Source: Elusimicrobiota bacterium (lineage in GTDB: Bacteria; Elusimicrobiota; UBA8919). Taken from it: a stretch of 64,000 nt of DNA. Shown piece after piece: positions 51,913 to 59,929 of the stretch (positions within the stretch are counted from its first letter, which is position 1; each line of letters begins with the position of its first letter). A model generated the notes under the pieces. That model did not search any database, was not told where the DNA came from, and saw only the letters and a list, made by a program, of their open reading frames with translations. The DNA lies in the NCBI GenBank assembly GCA_028718185.1, contig JAQUMH010000008.1, positions 61,509 to 125,508 of the forward strand. Direction: 5' to 3'. A program made the position numbers and the translations under genes.

Positions 51913-53223
51913 ATGGTAATAAAGCAGAAAACTACGCATTTATTAATTTTCGCAATATTTATTTTATTTTTTCTCAAGTGTATTGAAAAAACACTGGAAG
52001 CATTGCAATCTAAACAGAAAGAGACAATGCAAATTACACAAAAGACGACGACGAATACTACAAGACCTAATATTGAATGGGGTATTGGGGTTTATCCGTC
52101 ACATGGTCTTACAAATCCGAATATAAGTGATTGGGACGATGCTTTTAGAGTGGGAAGTCGTGTCGGAAAAATTGCACATTTGGAAGTTACTCACGGTGAG
52201 ATGTCTTTGGACGACATGTTTATGCTGTGTGATATTAAAGTCCCTCTCGCAAAAAAATATGATATGGAAACTTTTATACAGATTAATACCTTCGGCAAAA
52301 TACCGGATGCGGTTGAATATAGACACGAAGCTGTAGAAGTAGCAAAAAAATATAAGCCTGATTATATGTGTCTGGGTCAGGAGATAAACTATGTTTACGA
52401 TGACAATCCAAAAGAAAAATATCAGCAGTTTGTCAGAGATATCCTGATTACTTACCAAGAAGTGAAAAATGTTTCACCAAACACAAAGGTATTTCCATCA
52501 TTTGCATATGAACCGATGAGAGCAAAACACCAGGAATTTCTCTTCGATGACTTTAAAGAGATTGTTCCATATTTCACTATGACAAGCTACCCCATGGATT
52601 TTCTTAATCTCTATCCTAAGAACACGTATAAATCTCCGCAAGATATTCCTGCAAATTATTGGAATGTCTCTGATATTACTTATAAGAATGTTTTTGTAAC
52701 AGAAACAGGTTGGTCAACCAATACAAAGTGGGGTGGTTCAAGACAACAACAAGCAGAATTTGTTGATAAGGTAAACGAATTCGTGAGGGCAAATCTCAAG
52801 ATAAGAAAAGTTGTATGGATAACAATGATGGATTTAGTTGATGAGGACACTTCGGATACATACGGGTATCCCGGAACTATGGGATTTTTCACTATAGACG
52901 GTATAGATAAAGGTAATTTCGGACTTATAACATCTGAAGTACAAAATCTTTCAGTGCAGGCCATAATAGTCTATCCGAACCCGTACAATCCGCGAAAAAA
53001 TGTTCAAGGATTAACAATAGTAGGTTTAACAACAAATGCGAAGGTAAAAATATATACGATAAGTGGAGAATTGATAAGGGAGATAGAAGGGAGTGATGGA
53101 GATGGAAGTGTAGTATGGGATGGCAAGAATGGTAACGGTAAAATAGTAGCGAGTGGAATATATATAGGGTATATAAAAGATACAACAGGAGTAAAAAAAG
53201 TAAAAATTGCAGTAGAAAAATGA
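51913..53223 (+). CDS. Secreted TIM-barrel glycosidase-like protein with C-terminal sorting domain
   Basis: A 436-residue protein. An N-terminal hydrophobic segment is followed by a (beta/alpha)8 domain. Glu157 in LGQEINY and Glu264 in VTETGWS occupy the places of acid/base and nucleophile in clan A glycosidases (GH53-like). From about 356, VYPNPYNPRKN starts a FlgD-Ig-like domain that ends with ASGIYIGYIKDTTGVKKVKI. Such tails follow secreted proteins in Bacteroidota-like and related phyla, often as sorting signals. AATGGAG precedes the ATG. Confidence 0.72.
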   Translation: MVIKQKTTHLLIFAIFILFFLKCIEKTLEALQSKQKETMQITQKTTTNTTRPNIEWGIGVYPSHGLTNPNISDWDDAFRVGSRVGKIAHLEVTHGEMSLDDMFMLCDIKVPLAKKYDMETFIQINTFGKIPDAVEYRHEAVEVAKKYKPDYMCLGQEINYVYDDNPKEKYQQFVRDILITYQEVKNVSPNTKVFPSFAYEPMRAKHQEFLFDDFKEIVPYFTMTSYPMDFLNLYPKNTYKSPQDIPANYWNVSDITYKNVFVTETGWSTNTKWGGSRQQQAEFVDKVNEFVRANLKIRKVVWITMMDLVDEDTSDTYGYPGTMGFFTIDGIDKGNFGLITSEVQNLSVQAIIVYPNPYNPRKNVQGLTIVGLTTNAKVKIYTISGELIREIEGSDGDGSVVWDGKNGNGKIVASGIYIGYIKDTTGVKKVKIAVEK

Positions 53224-53371
53224 GAATAGAAAAAAGCTGCATAAATATTATTAAAAGTGCACGAAATTTATATAAAATTATCGAAAAAAACTTACACTTT
53301 TATAATTATATAGATTTTTATTCGCAGAAGTAATACTAAGTTTTTCAGCAGACATTAAGGAGGTATGTATT

Positions 53372-53947
53372 ATGGGTATTATAATTCTAATTTTGATTTT
53401 ACTTATTATGGCGGTTGTTTGGCTTATCAGTTATTTTATCGGTATTTACAACCAGCTTGTACAAATCAGGATAAATATTGATAAGTCCTGGGCGAATATT
53501 GAAATTCTTGAAAAACAGCGGTATGACGAAATACCGAAATTGGTAAAAGTCTGCGAAGGGTATATGCAGTATGAAAAAGGCACGTTAGAAAAAATAATAT
53601 CTGCAAGAACAAAATTTTTAGAAGCAAAAAACCCGTCGCAAATGGCTCAAGCGGGTTCTGATTTATCAGGCGCACTGAAAACGCTTTTTGCAGTTTCAGA
53701 AAACTATCCCGAACTTAAAGCAAATGAAAATTTCAAACAGTTGCAAAGCAGGGTCAGTTATTTGGAAGGTCAGATTGCCGACAGGCGTGAGTTTTTCAAC
53801 GATTCCGTGGCTATTTTTAATGTGCGGATTAAGCAGGTGCCGGATGTATTTGTTGCAAATTTATTGAAATATACACCGAAGGAAATGTATAAAGTTTTAT
53901 CAGAAGAGAAAGCATCACCGGATATCAAGTTTGATATCCCAAAATAA
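53372..53947 (+). CDS. lemA: LemA family protein
   Basis: A 191-residue protein with one N-terminal membrane helix, then a long coiled-coil-like helical part. LVQIRINIDKSWANIEILEKQRYDEIPKLV and later SENYPELKANENFKQLQSRV mark the LemA family. AAGGAGG lies before the ATG. LemA proteins have roles in envelope stress and protein quality control that remain vague. Neighbours give no further hint; it lies between a secreted glycosidase and fumarase beta. Confidence 0.93.
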   Translation: MGIIILILILLIMAVVWLISYFIGIYNQLVQIRINIDKSWANIEILEKQRYDEIPKLVKVCEGYMQYEKGTLEKIISARTKFLEAKNPSQMAQAGSDLSGALKTLFAVSENYPELKANENFKQLQSRVSYLEGQIADRREFFNDSVAIFNVRIKQVPDVFVANLLKYTPKEMYKVLSEEKASPDIKFDIPK

Positions 53948-53969
53948 ATGTTTCCAATATCTTGAAAAT

Positions 53970-54028
53970 GTTGTAGCTGCAGCCAAGTAGGTTCGTCTGA
54001 GGCGAAAGTGGTAGCTCTGCTACAAAAA
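53970..54028. repeat. Disrupted TGTAG palindrome
   Basis: TTGTAGCTGCAGCCAAGTAG at the left and GTGGTAGCTCTGCTACAA at the right, separated by GTTCGTCTGAGGCGAAA. The palindrome is interrupted, as if by a second element. Confidence 0.6.
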
Positions 54029-54035
54029 GAAAACT

Positions 54036-54635
54036 ATGCAAAAAGTTAAAATACCTTTAACAGAAGACATCTTAAAAAAACTTAAAGCCGGTAACGAGAT
54101 TTTATTAAGCGGCATTATTTATACCGCCAGGGATGCCGCGCATAGACGGTTGATGCTAAGTTTAAAAAAACCTCCTTTTAATCTGGAAAATGTTATAATT
54201 TATTATACAGGACCCACACCAACAAAACCCGGTAAAATTATCGGCAGCTGCGGGCCCACCACGGCTTACAGGATGGATAAATACACGCCAAAGATGTTGG
54301 AATACGGTGTCAAGGCGACTATTGGTAAAGGCAGGCGTTCAAAAGATGTTATTAGTGCAATGAAAAAGTATAAAGCTGTGTATTTTGCCACGACCGGCGG
54401 TGCCGGTGCATTGCTTTCCAAATATGTAAAAAAATCAGAAGTTGTCGCCTTCCCTGATTTAGGCTGTGAAGCCATTTTCAAGTTACAAGTAGAAGATTTC
54501 CCGGTCATAGTAATAAACGATATATATGGGAATGATTTGTATAATAAGACAGTCCGAAGTCCGAGGTCCAATGTCCGATGTCGGAAGCAAGAAGCAAGAA
54601 TTAAGACAAAGACGTCCAATGTCCGAGGTCAATAA
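54036..54635 (+). CDS. Class I fumarate hydratase, beta subunit
   Basis: A 199-residue partner of the alpha subunit at 49980. It begins with VKIPLTEDILKKLKAGNEIL, has LLSGIIYTARDAAHRRL and the fingerprint YYTGPTPTKPGKIIGSCGPTT. TTGGAGALL and FPDLGCEAIFKL are near the end of the fold. The last 27 residues (VRSPRSNVRCRKQEARIK onward) are not part of the family. They are translated from a GTCCGAGGTC-type repeat that has replaced the native end. There is no Shine-Dalgarno site. Confidence 0.92.
   Translation: MQKVKIPLTEDILKKLKAGNEILLSGIIYTARDAAHRRLMLSLKKPPFNLENVIIYYTGPTPTKPGKIIGSCGPTTAYRMDKYTPKMLEYGVKATIGKGRRSKDVISAMKKYKAVYFATTGGAGALLSKYVKKSEVVAFPDLGCEAIFKLQVEDFPVIVINDIYGNDLYNKTVRSPRSNVRCRKQEARIKTKTSNVRGQ
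54551..54635. repeat. GTCCGAGGTCCAATGTCC repeat encoding a protein tail
   Basis: GTCCGAAGTCCGAGGTCC and AATGTCCGATGTCGG, then GACGTCCAATGTCCGAGGTC. Units of TCCGA and TCCAATG recur. It is translated as the C-terminus of the fumarase beta subunit. Confidence 0.75.
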
Positions 54636-54637
54636 AA

Positions 54638-54692
54638 TGTAGTCGCTTGCCCTTGGCAAGCCCAACAATGTAGTCGCACCGTCTTACGGTGC
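54638..54692. repeat. Two TGTAG palindromes in tandem
   Basis: TGTAGTC followed by GCTTGCCCTTGGCAAGC (54645-54661), then TGTAGTC followed by GCACCGTCTTACGGTGC (54676-54692). The flank is the same and the stems are entirely different. Confidence 0.85.
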
Positions 54693-54741
54693 TGGTTAAT
54701 TAGATTTTAACTATTAACTATGAACTTACGGAGTTACTATT

Positions 54742-55860
54742 ATGGATAATCACAGTCAAAATTGTTTAAAATTTTTACAAAAGATGGTTTCTACGCCAAG
54801 TTTAACAAAACATGAACAAATAATTTCCAAAATTGTTGCTGCAGAAATGAAGAAACTCAATTATGATTCTGTAAAGATTGATAAATTAGGAAGTGTTGTC
54901 GGCAGAATCGGTAACGGCAAAAAGAAAATCGTTTATGATGCCCATACCGATACTGTAGGTGTTGCTGATTTAAAACATTGGAAGACAAACCCGTTTAAAG
55001 CTGTTCTTAAAAACGGGATTATTTACGGTCGCGGTGCTTGTGACGATAAAGGTTGTGTTGCCGCGATGGTTTATGCAGGTGCTTTAATAAAGAAACAGGG
55101 ATTATTAGGCGATTTTACGCTCTATGTTTCAGCATCTGTACGGGAAGAAAGTGCAGACCATTCCGGGATAGGTTATCTTATCAGAAACCTGGGATTTAAG
55201 CCCGATTGTGTAATAATAGGAGAACCATCAAATTTAAAAGTTGTCAGAGGACATAAAGGCAGGGCGGAAATGAAAGTTACGGTTAACGGTAAATCGTGTC
55301 ATGCAAGTGTTCCGGAAAAAGGTGATAATGCTATTTATAAAACACTTCCTTTCATAAAACAAATTGAATTGCTTAATAAAAATTACAAAGTAATTTCCGA
55401 ATTAGGCAAACCAGTAATAAGTGTTACCCAGATTGAGACAAAAAGCGCCTCTACAAACACCATTCCTGATAATTGTTCTTTTTATATTGATAGGAGACCG
55501 GTTGAATCTGAAACAGAAACCAGTGTCCTTAATGAAATAAGAAAAATATTCGGTAAAAATGCCAAAGTAGAATATCTTAAAAAATATTCCAGTGCATTTA
55601 TTTTGCCAAAAGAACACAAACTTGTCCAATCATCAGTTTTAGCTTACAAAAAAGCATATAACAAAAACCCGAACGTAGTTCTTTGGCCATTCTGCACAAA
55701 CGGTTCGTTTACAATGGGCGAAGAAAAGATTCCAACAATCGGTTTCGGTCCCGGTGAAGAAAAGTACTGCCATGTCCCAAACGAACAAATCCGCACCAGC
55801 GATGTCCTAGAATCAATAAAATTCTATTCACTTTTCCCGTTAATGTTTTCTAAAAGATAA
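54742..55860 (+). CDS. M20 family metallohydrolase (YgeY/ArgE-DapE type)
   Basis: A 372-residue zinc hydrolase. Metal ligands are His68 and Asp70 in YDAHTDTVG, Asp101 in GRGACDDKGC, and Glu135/136 in VREESADH. The dimerisation domain begins RGHKGRAEMKVTVNGKSCHA. FGPGEEKYCHVPNE near the end has the last His. The sequence is closest to the YgeY selenium-metabolism hydrolase group and to acetylornithine deacetylase. Its substrate is likely an acylated amino acid or short peptide. CGGAG precedes the ATG. Ornithine carbamoyltransferase lies 4 kb downstream. Confidence 0.85.
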   Translation: MDNHSQNCLKFLQKMVSTPSLTKHEQIISKIVAAEMKKLNYDSVKIDKLGSVVGRIGNGKKKIVYDAHTDTVGVADLKHWKTNPFKAVLKNGIIYGRGACDDKGCVAAMVYAGALIKKQGLLGDFTLYVSASVREESADHSGIGYLIRNLGFKPDCVIIGEPSNLKVVRGHKGRAEMKVTVNGKSCHASVPEKGDNAIYKTLPFIKQIELLNKNYKVISELGKPVISVTQIETKSASTNTIPDNCSFYIDRRPVESETETSVLNEIRKIFGKNAKVEYLKKYSSAFILPKEHKLVQSSVLAYKKAYNKNPNVVLWPFCTNGSFTMGEEKIPTIGFGPGEEKYCHVPNEQIRTSDVLESIKFYSLFPLMFSKR

Positions 55861-55884
55861 AAAAATCAAACAATAAGAAAACAC

Positions 55885-55913
55885 TTGACAAAATCGCTAT
55901 TGTTGTATATAAT
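55885..55913 (+). promoter_or_regulatory. Perfect-consensus promoter of the NTase pair
   Basis: TTGACA at 55885, 17 nt, TATAAT at 55908. It overlaps the upstream part of the longest frame, so translation must start further in; the ATG at 55951 is the first in-frame one after the predicted transcript start (near 55920). Confidence 0.85.
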
Positions 55914-55950
55914 TATACAAGAAGATGTATGGCATGATACAATTATATGT

Positions 55951-56541
55951 ATGAAATATAGAATTAATAAACAGGAACTGATAGAGAGATTATCCATCTG
56001 GGATGGTTTCTTAAAAAGAAAAATAAATCTTATTGCATGCGGTGGTACCGCTATGACGTTACTTGGTATAAAGGACTCTACGAAAGATATAGATTTGTTA
56101 GTTCCGGAGCCAAAGCAATACGAATATCTCATAAATATTTTGACGCAACTTGGTTATAAATCAGTTACCGGCAATGGCTGGGCAAGGGAAGGTGATTTTG
56201 TATTTGATTTGTTCAAAGGTAAAAGCGTTCATACAACTGAACTACTGGAGTCGCCGCTTAAAAAGGATAAACATATTTTTATTGCTGAATTAAATCATAT
56301 TTATCTTGGAGTTTTAAATTATTATGATTTAATTATAAGTAAAATATTCCGATCATCGAGTGTAGATATTGAAGATTGCATAATATTGATTAAAACGAAA
56401 AAATCTGAAATTGATTTAATAAAATTAAAACAATTTTATTACGAAACAGCATATTATGATATATCTGAAGATAAAGTGATAAAATATTTTGAATCTTTTG
56501 TTGAAAAACTGAAAAAAGAAGGCATTTACGATGAAAAATAA
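55951..56541 (+). CDS. Nucleotidyltransferase (DUF6036-like)
   Basis: A 196-residue protein of the Pol-beta nucleotidyltransferase fold. The motif is ACGGTAMTLLGIKDSTKDID (Gly31-Gly32, then Asp46 and Asp48). GDFVFDLFKG supplies the third acidic residue. These proteins resemble AbiEii-type toxins and minimal nucleotidyltransferases. A consensus promoter fixes the start downstream of the longer frame. It overlaps the next gene by 11 nt, so the pair is translated together. A toxin-antitoxin or defence role is inference from this layout. Confidence 0.78.
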   Translation: MKYRINKQELIERLSIWDGFLKRKINLIACGGTAMTLLGIKDSTKDIDLLVPEPKQYEYLINILTQLGYKSVTGNGWAREGDFVFDLFKGKSVHTTELLESPLKKDKHIFIAELNHIYLGVLNYYDLIISKIFRSSSVDIEDCIILIKTKKSEIDLIKLKQFYYETAYYDISEDKVIKYFESFVEKLKKEGIYDEK

Positions 56542-57190
56542 TCTCACTGAAAATCTAAATCAACTTGGGTTTCCCGTTATGAAAAAAGAAGAGCAACTGG
56601 ATGCAAATGTCGTATTGGCTGATGTTGTTAAAAGCAAAGATATGCGGTTTTGGGATGGATTTCCTGTTATGTTAGCCAACGCTCTAAAAAAAGGTTTATT
56701 TGATTTTCATAAAACAGTTAAATATCTGAGTAAGTCCGATAGAAATACATTTTTCGAATTAATGACATTATCATTAGCGCTTTATAATAATCTAAGTCTT
56801 GAATATGACTGGTCAAAAAAATTATATAGTCTTCTTAATTTAAGCGATAAGGACAAATATAAGACATATCTTGAAAAAATGAAAAATAACGAGGATTTAT
56901 TTGTAGCAGAACATAAGATGTCAAGTCAGAGATTAAAGGATACATTCAGAAATTATGCTCTTGAAGAAAAAACAAAACTCAAAGAATTGCTGGAATTAAA
57001 AGATGAGTATAATTTAGAGTTTGCCTTATCGCAGGTGTTTTCGCCAAAGCAAAAAGATTTATTTTACAAAAAGTTAAAAAACGAAAAATTAACAAAAACC
57101 GAAAAAGAGTATTTTTCAAGAACAGTAAAAAAGAAACTCTTAGCTTTGGCAAATAATGAACTTCATTCTTTGGCCCAAAAATTATTGTAG
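56531..57190 (+). CDS. Partner protein of the nucleotidyltransferase
   Basis: A 219-residue, almost fully helical, Lys-rich protein of unknown family. It begins KNNLTENLNQLGFPVMKKEE, with ADVVKSKDMRFWDGFPVMLANALKKGLFD next, and ends in helices rich in Lys, Glu and Leu. There is no signal peptide or membrane segment. It overlaps the nucleotidyltransferase gene by 11 nt and has GAAGG upstream of its ATG. By position it could be the antitoxin or a substrate-binding partner. Confidence 0.65.
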   Translation: MKNNLTENLNQLGFPVMKKEEQLDANVVLADVVKSKDMRFWDGFPVMLANALKKGLFDFHKTVKYLSKSDRNTFFELMTLSLALYNNLSLEYDWSKKLYSLLNLSDKDKYKTYLEKMKNNEDLFVAEHKMSSQRLKDTFRNYALEEKTKLKELLELKDEYNLEFALSQVFSPKQKDLFYKKLKNEKLTKTEKEYFSRTVKKKLLALANNELHSLAQKLL

Positions 57191-57474
57191 TTTTGATAAT
57201 CCTTAGACAAGGAGAAGAAGTTGAAAAAGTAGAAATAGGGGCATCTATTTAGGTAATTGTCAGTAGCAGATAAAAAAGCCAATTAATAAAAAAAGTAATT
57301 TTTTTAACAAATAATTTTTGATTTTCCAACGGGAAAATAATAATATCATAATGTTACTTAATTACAATAAATGTTGCATTTTATTTTTGTGATGATTACT
57401 CCATAATCCAACAGAAATCAATACAGTAGAATTAAATTGTGAATTGTAATGCAATTAGCAAAGGAGGTTTTTCT
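57191..57474. other. Non-coding stretch with repeat copy 2
   Basis: 57238-57270 (GGGGCATCTATTTAGGTAAT and TGTCAGTAGCAGA) is the second copy of the repeat at 36035. The rest is AT-rich; GCAAAGGAGG just before 57475 is the ribosome-binding site of the next gene. Confidence 0.6.
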
Positions 57475-57873
57475 ATGAGGTTTTTTCACTACTTTTTTTT
57501 CAGTATGATACAGATAGATATTGTCTTTTTTATTCTTATTATTTTTGTATTGATAGGTATTTATTTTTCTTGGAAATCGGTTACTGAAATAATATCTTGT
57601 CGTAATTCCGGTATTGTAAATTTAATATGGACTACTAATTGTGCATGGTTTGGACTACTTTGTGGATTTATCGGTATTATTATACTTATAATTTATCTTA
57701 TGAAAGTCTGTTTTACTTGGGCAAAGTATCTTACAGACCTAAATACGATTTTTGCTATTTTCTTTGTTGGTCTAGGAAGAAGTTTGCGCTTCGTAATTTT
57801 AGCTACGATTCTTCTTTTTATATCCAGTTTTTGTAGATTTTTAATCATTAAACAAATGAAAAATAAAAATTAG
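57475..57873 (+). CDS. Hypothetical polytopic membrane protein
   Basis: A 132-residue protein with three or four hydrophobic segments (about 12-30, 48-72, 85-105 and 107-123). AAAGGAGG fixes the start at 57475; a longer frame from 57439 would have to cross this site. Basic residues end the protein (KQMKNKN). No family is recognised. Alternate frame 57639-57836 is a shadow. Confidence 0.55.
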   Translation: MRFFHYFFFSMIQIDIVFFILIIFVLIGIYFSWKSVTEIISCRNSGIVNLIWTTNCAWFGLLCGFIGIIILIIYLMKVCFTWAKYLTDLNTIFAIFFVGLGRSLRFVILATILLFISSFCRFLIIKQMKNKN

Positions 57874-57986
57874 AATATGAAATGAGGATGGTTTTAATAC
57901 TCTAATTTCTCCACATTTCAACGAATTTAACAGTAATCATTTTACAGTGATTTTGCCAGATTATCTTCTCGAAACGAGACTAATAT

Positions 57987-58664
57987 ATGAAAAAACTGCT
58001 TCTATTATTTGGTTTAATTACTTTAACTGGTTCTGCCGGGGCTGAATATATGGCGGGGGACCATGAACTCTTTCTTACTCCTACTGCGTATACCATGCCG
58101 AAAGGGGCGTCTTACTTTTCCGATTATGAGGTTGCAATAATTAATTACACTTATGCTGTAACATCGCGGACACATGTTGGAGTATTTTCATTTTTCCCGA
58201 TAAACAAGGAAGTCCTTGAGACGGCGGCAATAGGAGTCAAGCAGAACTACTATTCTTCCGAACAGACCGGTTGTGCTTTCTGGGCTGCGGGTATACCTAA
58301 AAATAAGATTTATAATTTAGGTAATGTGGTAAGTTTTGGGAAAAAGGAAAAAAGTCTTCATATTGCAGTAAGTGCTGTGTATTTCGACAATAAAGACGAG
58401 GTATTGAACTCTGACGAGAATTTCAAAAGTCATCGATGGTCATTTACTTATACGATAGGTTACCGCAAAGATTTGTCGGAAAAGACTTCATTGATTGCCG
58501 AGTACTCGTATGTATCCGCCGAAGCTGACGCTGATTTATTATGTGTGGGTCCCCGTTTCAGGACGAACAAAATCGCCTGGGATATTGCTGCAGCAAGACC
58601 GGTCATTACCGAAGCGCCCGGGCTGATATTGCTTCCTATTCTTAAAGCTACTATCACGTTCTGA
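57987..58664 (+). CDS. Putative outer-membrane beta-barrel protein
   Basis: A 225-residue protein with a signal peptide (LLLLFGLITLTGSAGA). Amphipathic strands with Tyr and Phe pairs (FSDYEVAIINYTYAV, THVGVFSFFPI) alternate through the mature part, which ends with the C-terminal signature KATITF. This is typical of a small outer-membrane barrel. No family is recognised. The start context TAATATATGAAAAAA lacks a Shine-Dalgarno site. Confidence 0.65.
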   Translation: MKKLLLLFGLITLTGSAGAEYMAGDHELFLTPTAYTMPKGASYFSDYEVAIINYTYAVTSRTHVGVFSFFPINKEVLETAAIGVKQNYYSSEQTGCAFWAAGIPKNKIYNLGNVVSFGKKEKSLHIAVSAVYFDNKDEVLNSDENFKSHRWSFTYTIGYRKDLSEKTSLIAEYSYVSAEADADLLCVGPRFRTNKIAWDIAAARPVITEAPGLILLPILKATITF

Positions 58665-58708
58665 TTGAAATTATTTTGAGAAAGTTTAATTCTCACGGAG
58701 AAATTGAT

Positions 58709-59752
58709 ATGAAGAAAAAAGGAGATATTTTGATTCTTGATAAAAATTATGTTTCATTCTTAAACGAAATTAAACAGAAAATCACCTTTGCGAGAGTGCA
58801 GGCAAGCCGGCAGTTAAACAAAGAATTAATAAAATTGTACTGGGACCTCGGGAAAACAATTATTGAGAGACAAAAACAATATGGATGGGGACACGGTATT
58901 GTTGAAAAATTAGCTAGTGATTTAAAAAATGAATTTCCTAATTTACAGGGATACTCAAGTCGTAATCTATGGGATATGAGAAGATTTTATGATACATACA
59001 GGGAATCATCAATTCTGCGACAGCTTGTCGCAGAAATACCATGGGGACATAATTTGATGATTTTAAACAAAATATCCAACATGAAAGAAAGAGAATATTA
59101 CATTAAAGCATCATCGGACATGGGTTGGTCCAGGAATGTTCTTCTTAACCAAATAAATGCGGATGCATATGGATTATCGGCAAAAATTCCAAAACAACAT
59201 AACTTCCCAAAAACTTTATCGGTTCATCTTTCGGAACAGGCGGACGAATCACTGAAAAGTGTTTACAATTTAGATTTTCTCGGCATAACAAAACCGGTTT
59301 TGGAAAGGGAACTTGAAAAACGACTTACTGAAAAAATTAAACACTTTCTACTTGAACTTGGTTCGGGATTTTCATTCATCGGCAATCAGTATCGGCTTGA
59401 ATTAGATGGCACTGAATATTTTGTTGATTTATTGTTTTTTAACCGCAGAATTAAATGTCTCATTGCCGTAGAACTTAAGACAGGCAAATTTCAGCCAGAG
59501 TATGCCGGGAAAATGGATTTTTACCTCAATCTATTAAATGAACAGACACGATTAAAAGATGAAAACCCGCCAATAGGTATTATTTTATGTGCTGATAAAA
59601 GCAATATAACCGTTGAATATGCTTTAAGAAGCGTTAAAAATCCTATAGGAGTATCGCAGTATCATTTAACGACAAAACTTCCCGCGGAACTTAAAAAAAT
59701 ATTACCTTCAGAAAAAGAAATGAAGAATCGGCTTTTAGAAGAAATTAAGTAA
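58709..59752 (+). CDS. DUF1016 (YhcG-type) PDDEXK nuclease
   Basis: A 347-residue protein. The N-terminal DUF1016 domain has QASRQLNKELIKLYWDLGK and YSSRNLWDMRRFYDTY. The C-terminal nuclease domain carries YFVDLLFFNRRIKCLIAVEL and then KTGKF, the PDDEXK active site (Asp, then ELK). These proteins are linked to restriction-modification loci and mobile islands. No methylase is nearby. GGAG lies upstream of the ATG at 58709. Confidence 0.88.
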   Translation: MKKKGDILILDKNYVSFLNEIKQKITFARVQASRQLNKELIKLYWDLGKTIIERQKQYGWGHGIVEKLASDLKNEFPNLQGYSSRNLWDMRRFYDTYRESSILRQLVAEIPWGHNLMILNKISNMKEREYYIKASSDMGWSRNVLLNQINADAYGLSAKIPKQHNFPKTLSVHLSEQADESLKSVYNLDFLGITKPVLERELEKRLTEKIKHFLLELGSGFSFIGNQYRLELDGTEYFVDLLFFNRRIKCLIAVELKTGKFQPEYAGKMDFYLNLLNEQTRLKDENPPIGIILCADKSNITVEYALRSVKNPIGVSQYHLTTKLPAELKKILPSEKEMKNRLLEEIK

Positions 59753-59756
59753 AAAA

Positions 59757-59825
59757 TGGGGTCAGGTTCTACCCCACCACTAACCCGTAAGCGGGCGAGC
59801 ACTGAAGCTTTGGCGGGCAAGGATT
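59757..59825. repeat. Repeat with GGGGTCAGGTTCT and CTTTGGCGGGCAAG
   Basis: GGGGTCAGGTTCTACCCC is a short palindrome related to the GGGGACGGTTCTGG family. CACTGAAGCTTTGGCGGGCA (59800-59819) is the reversed match of the in-frame repeat at 38472-38494. Confidence 0.7.
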
Positions 59826-59892
59826 GAAACATGAAAAAAGATTTTAGTGCAAGTATGAGAGTAAGTATCAATCAAAATCAATAAATATTTTC

Positions 59893-59920
59893 TTGTTTTT
59901 TTAATAGTTTTTGATATAAT
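59893..59920 (+). promoter_or_regulatory. Promoter of argF (leaderless)
   Basis: TTGTTT at 59893, 16 nt, TATAAT at 59915. Nine bases separate the -10 box from the ATG at 59930, and no Shine-Dalgarno site is present. The transcript would start about 2-3 nt before the start codon. Confidence 0.7.
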
Positions 59921-59929
59921 ATAACCGTT

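Noticed and set aside
55885..55950. A longer N-terminus for the nucleotidyltransferase
   Set aside because: It would begin at the -35 box of a perfect promoter, upstream of the predicted transcript start.
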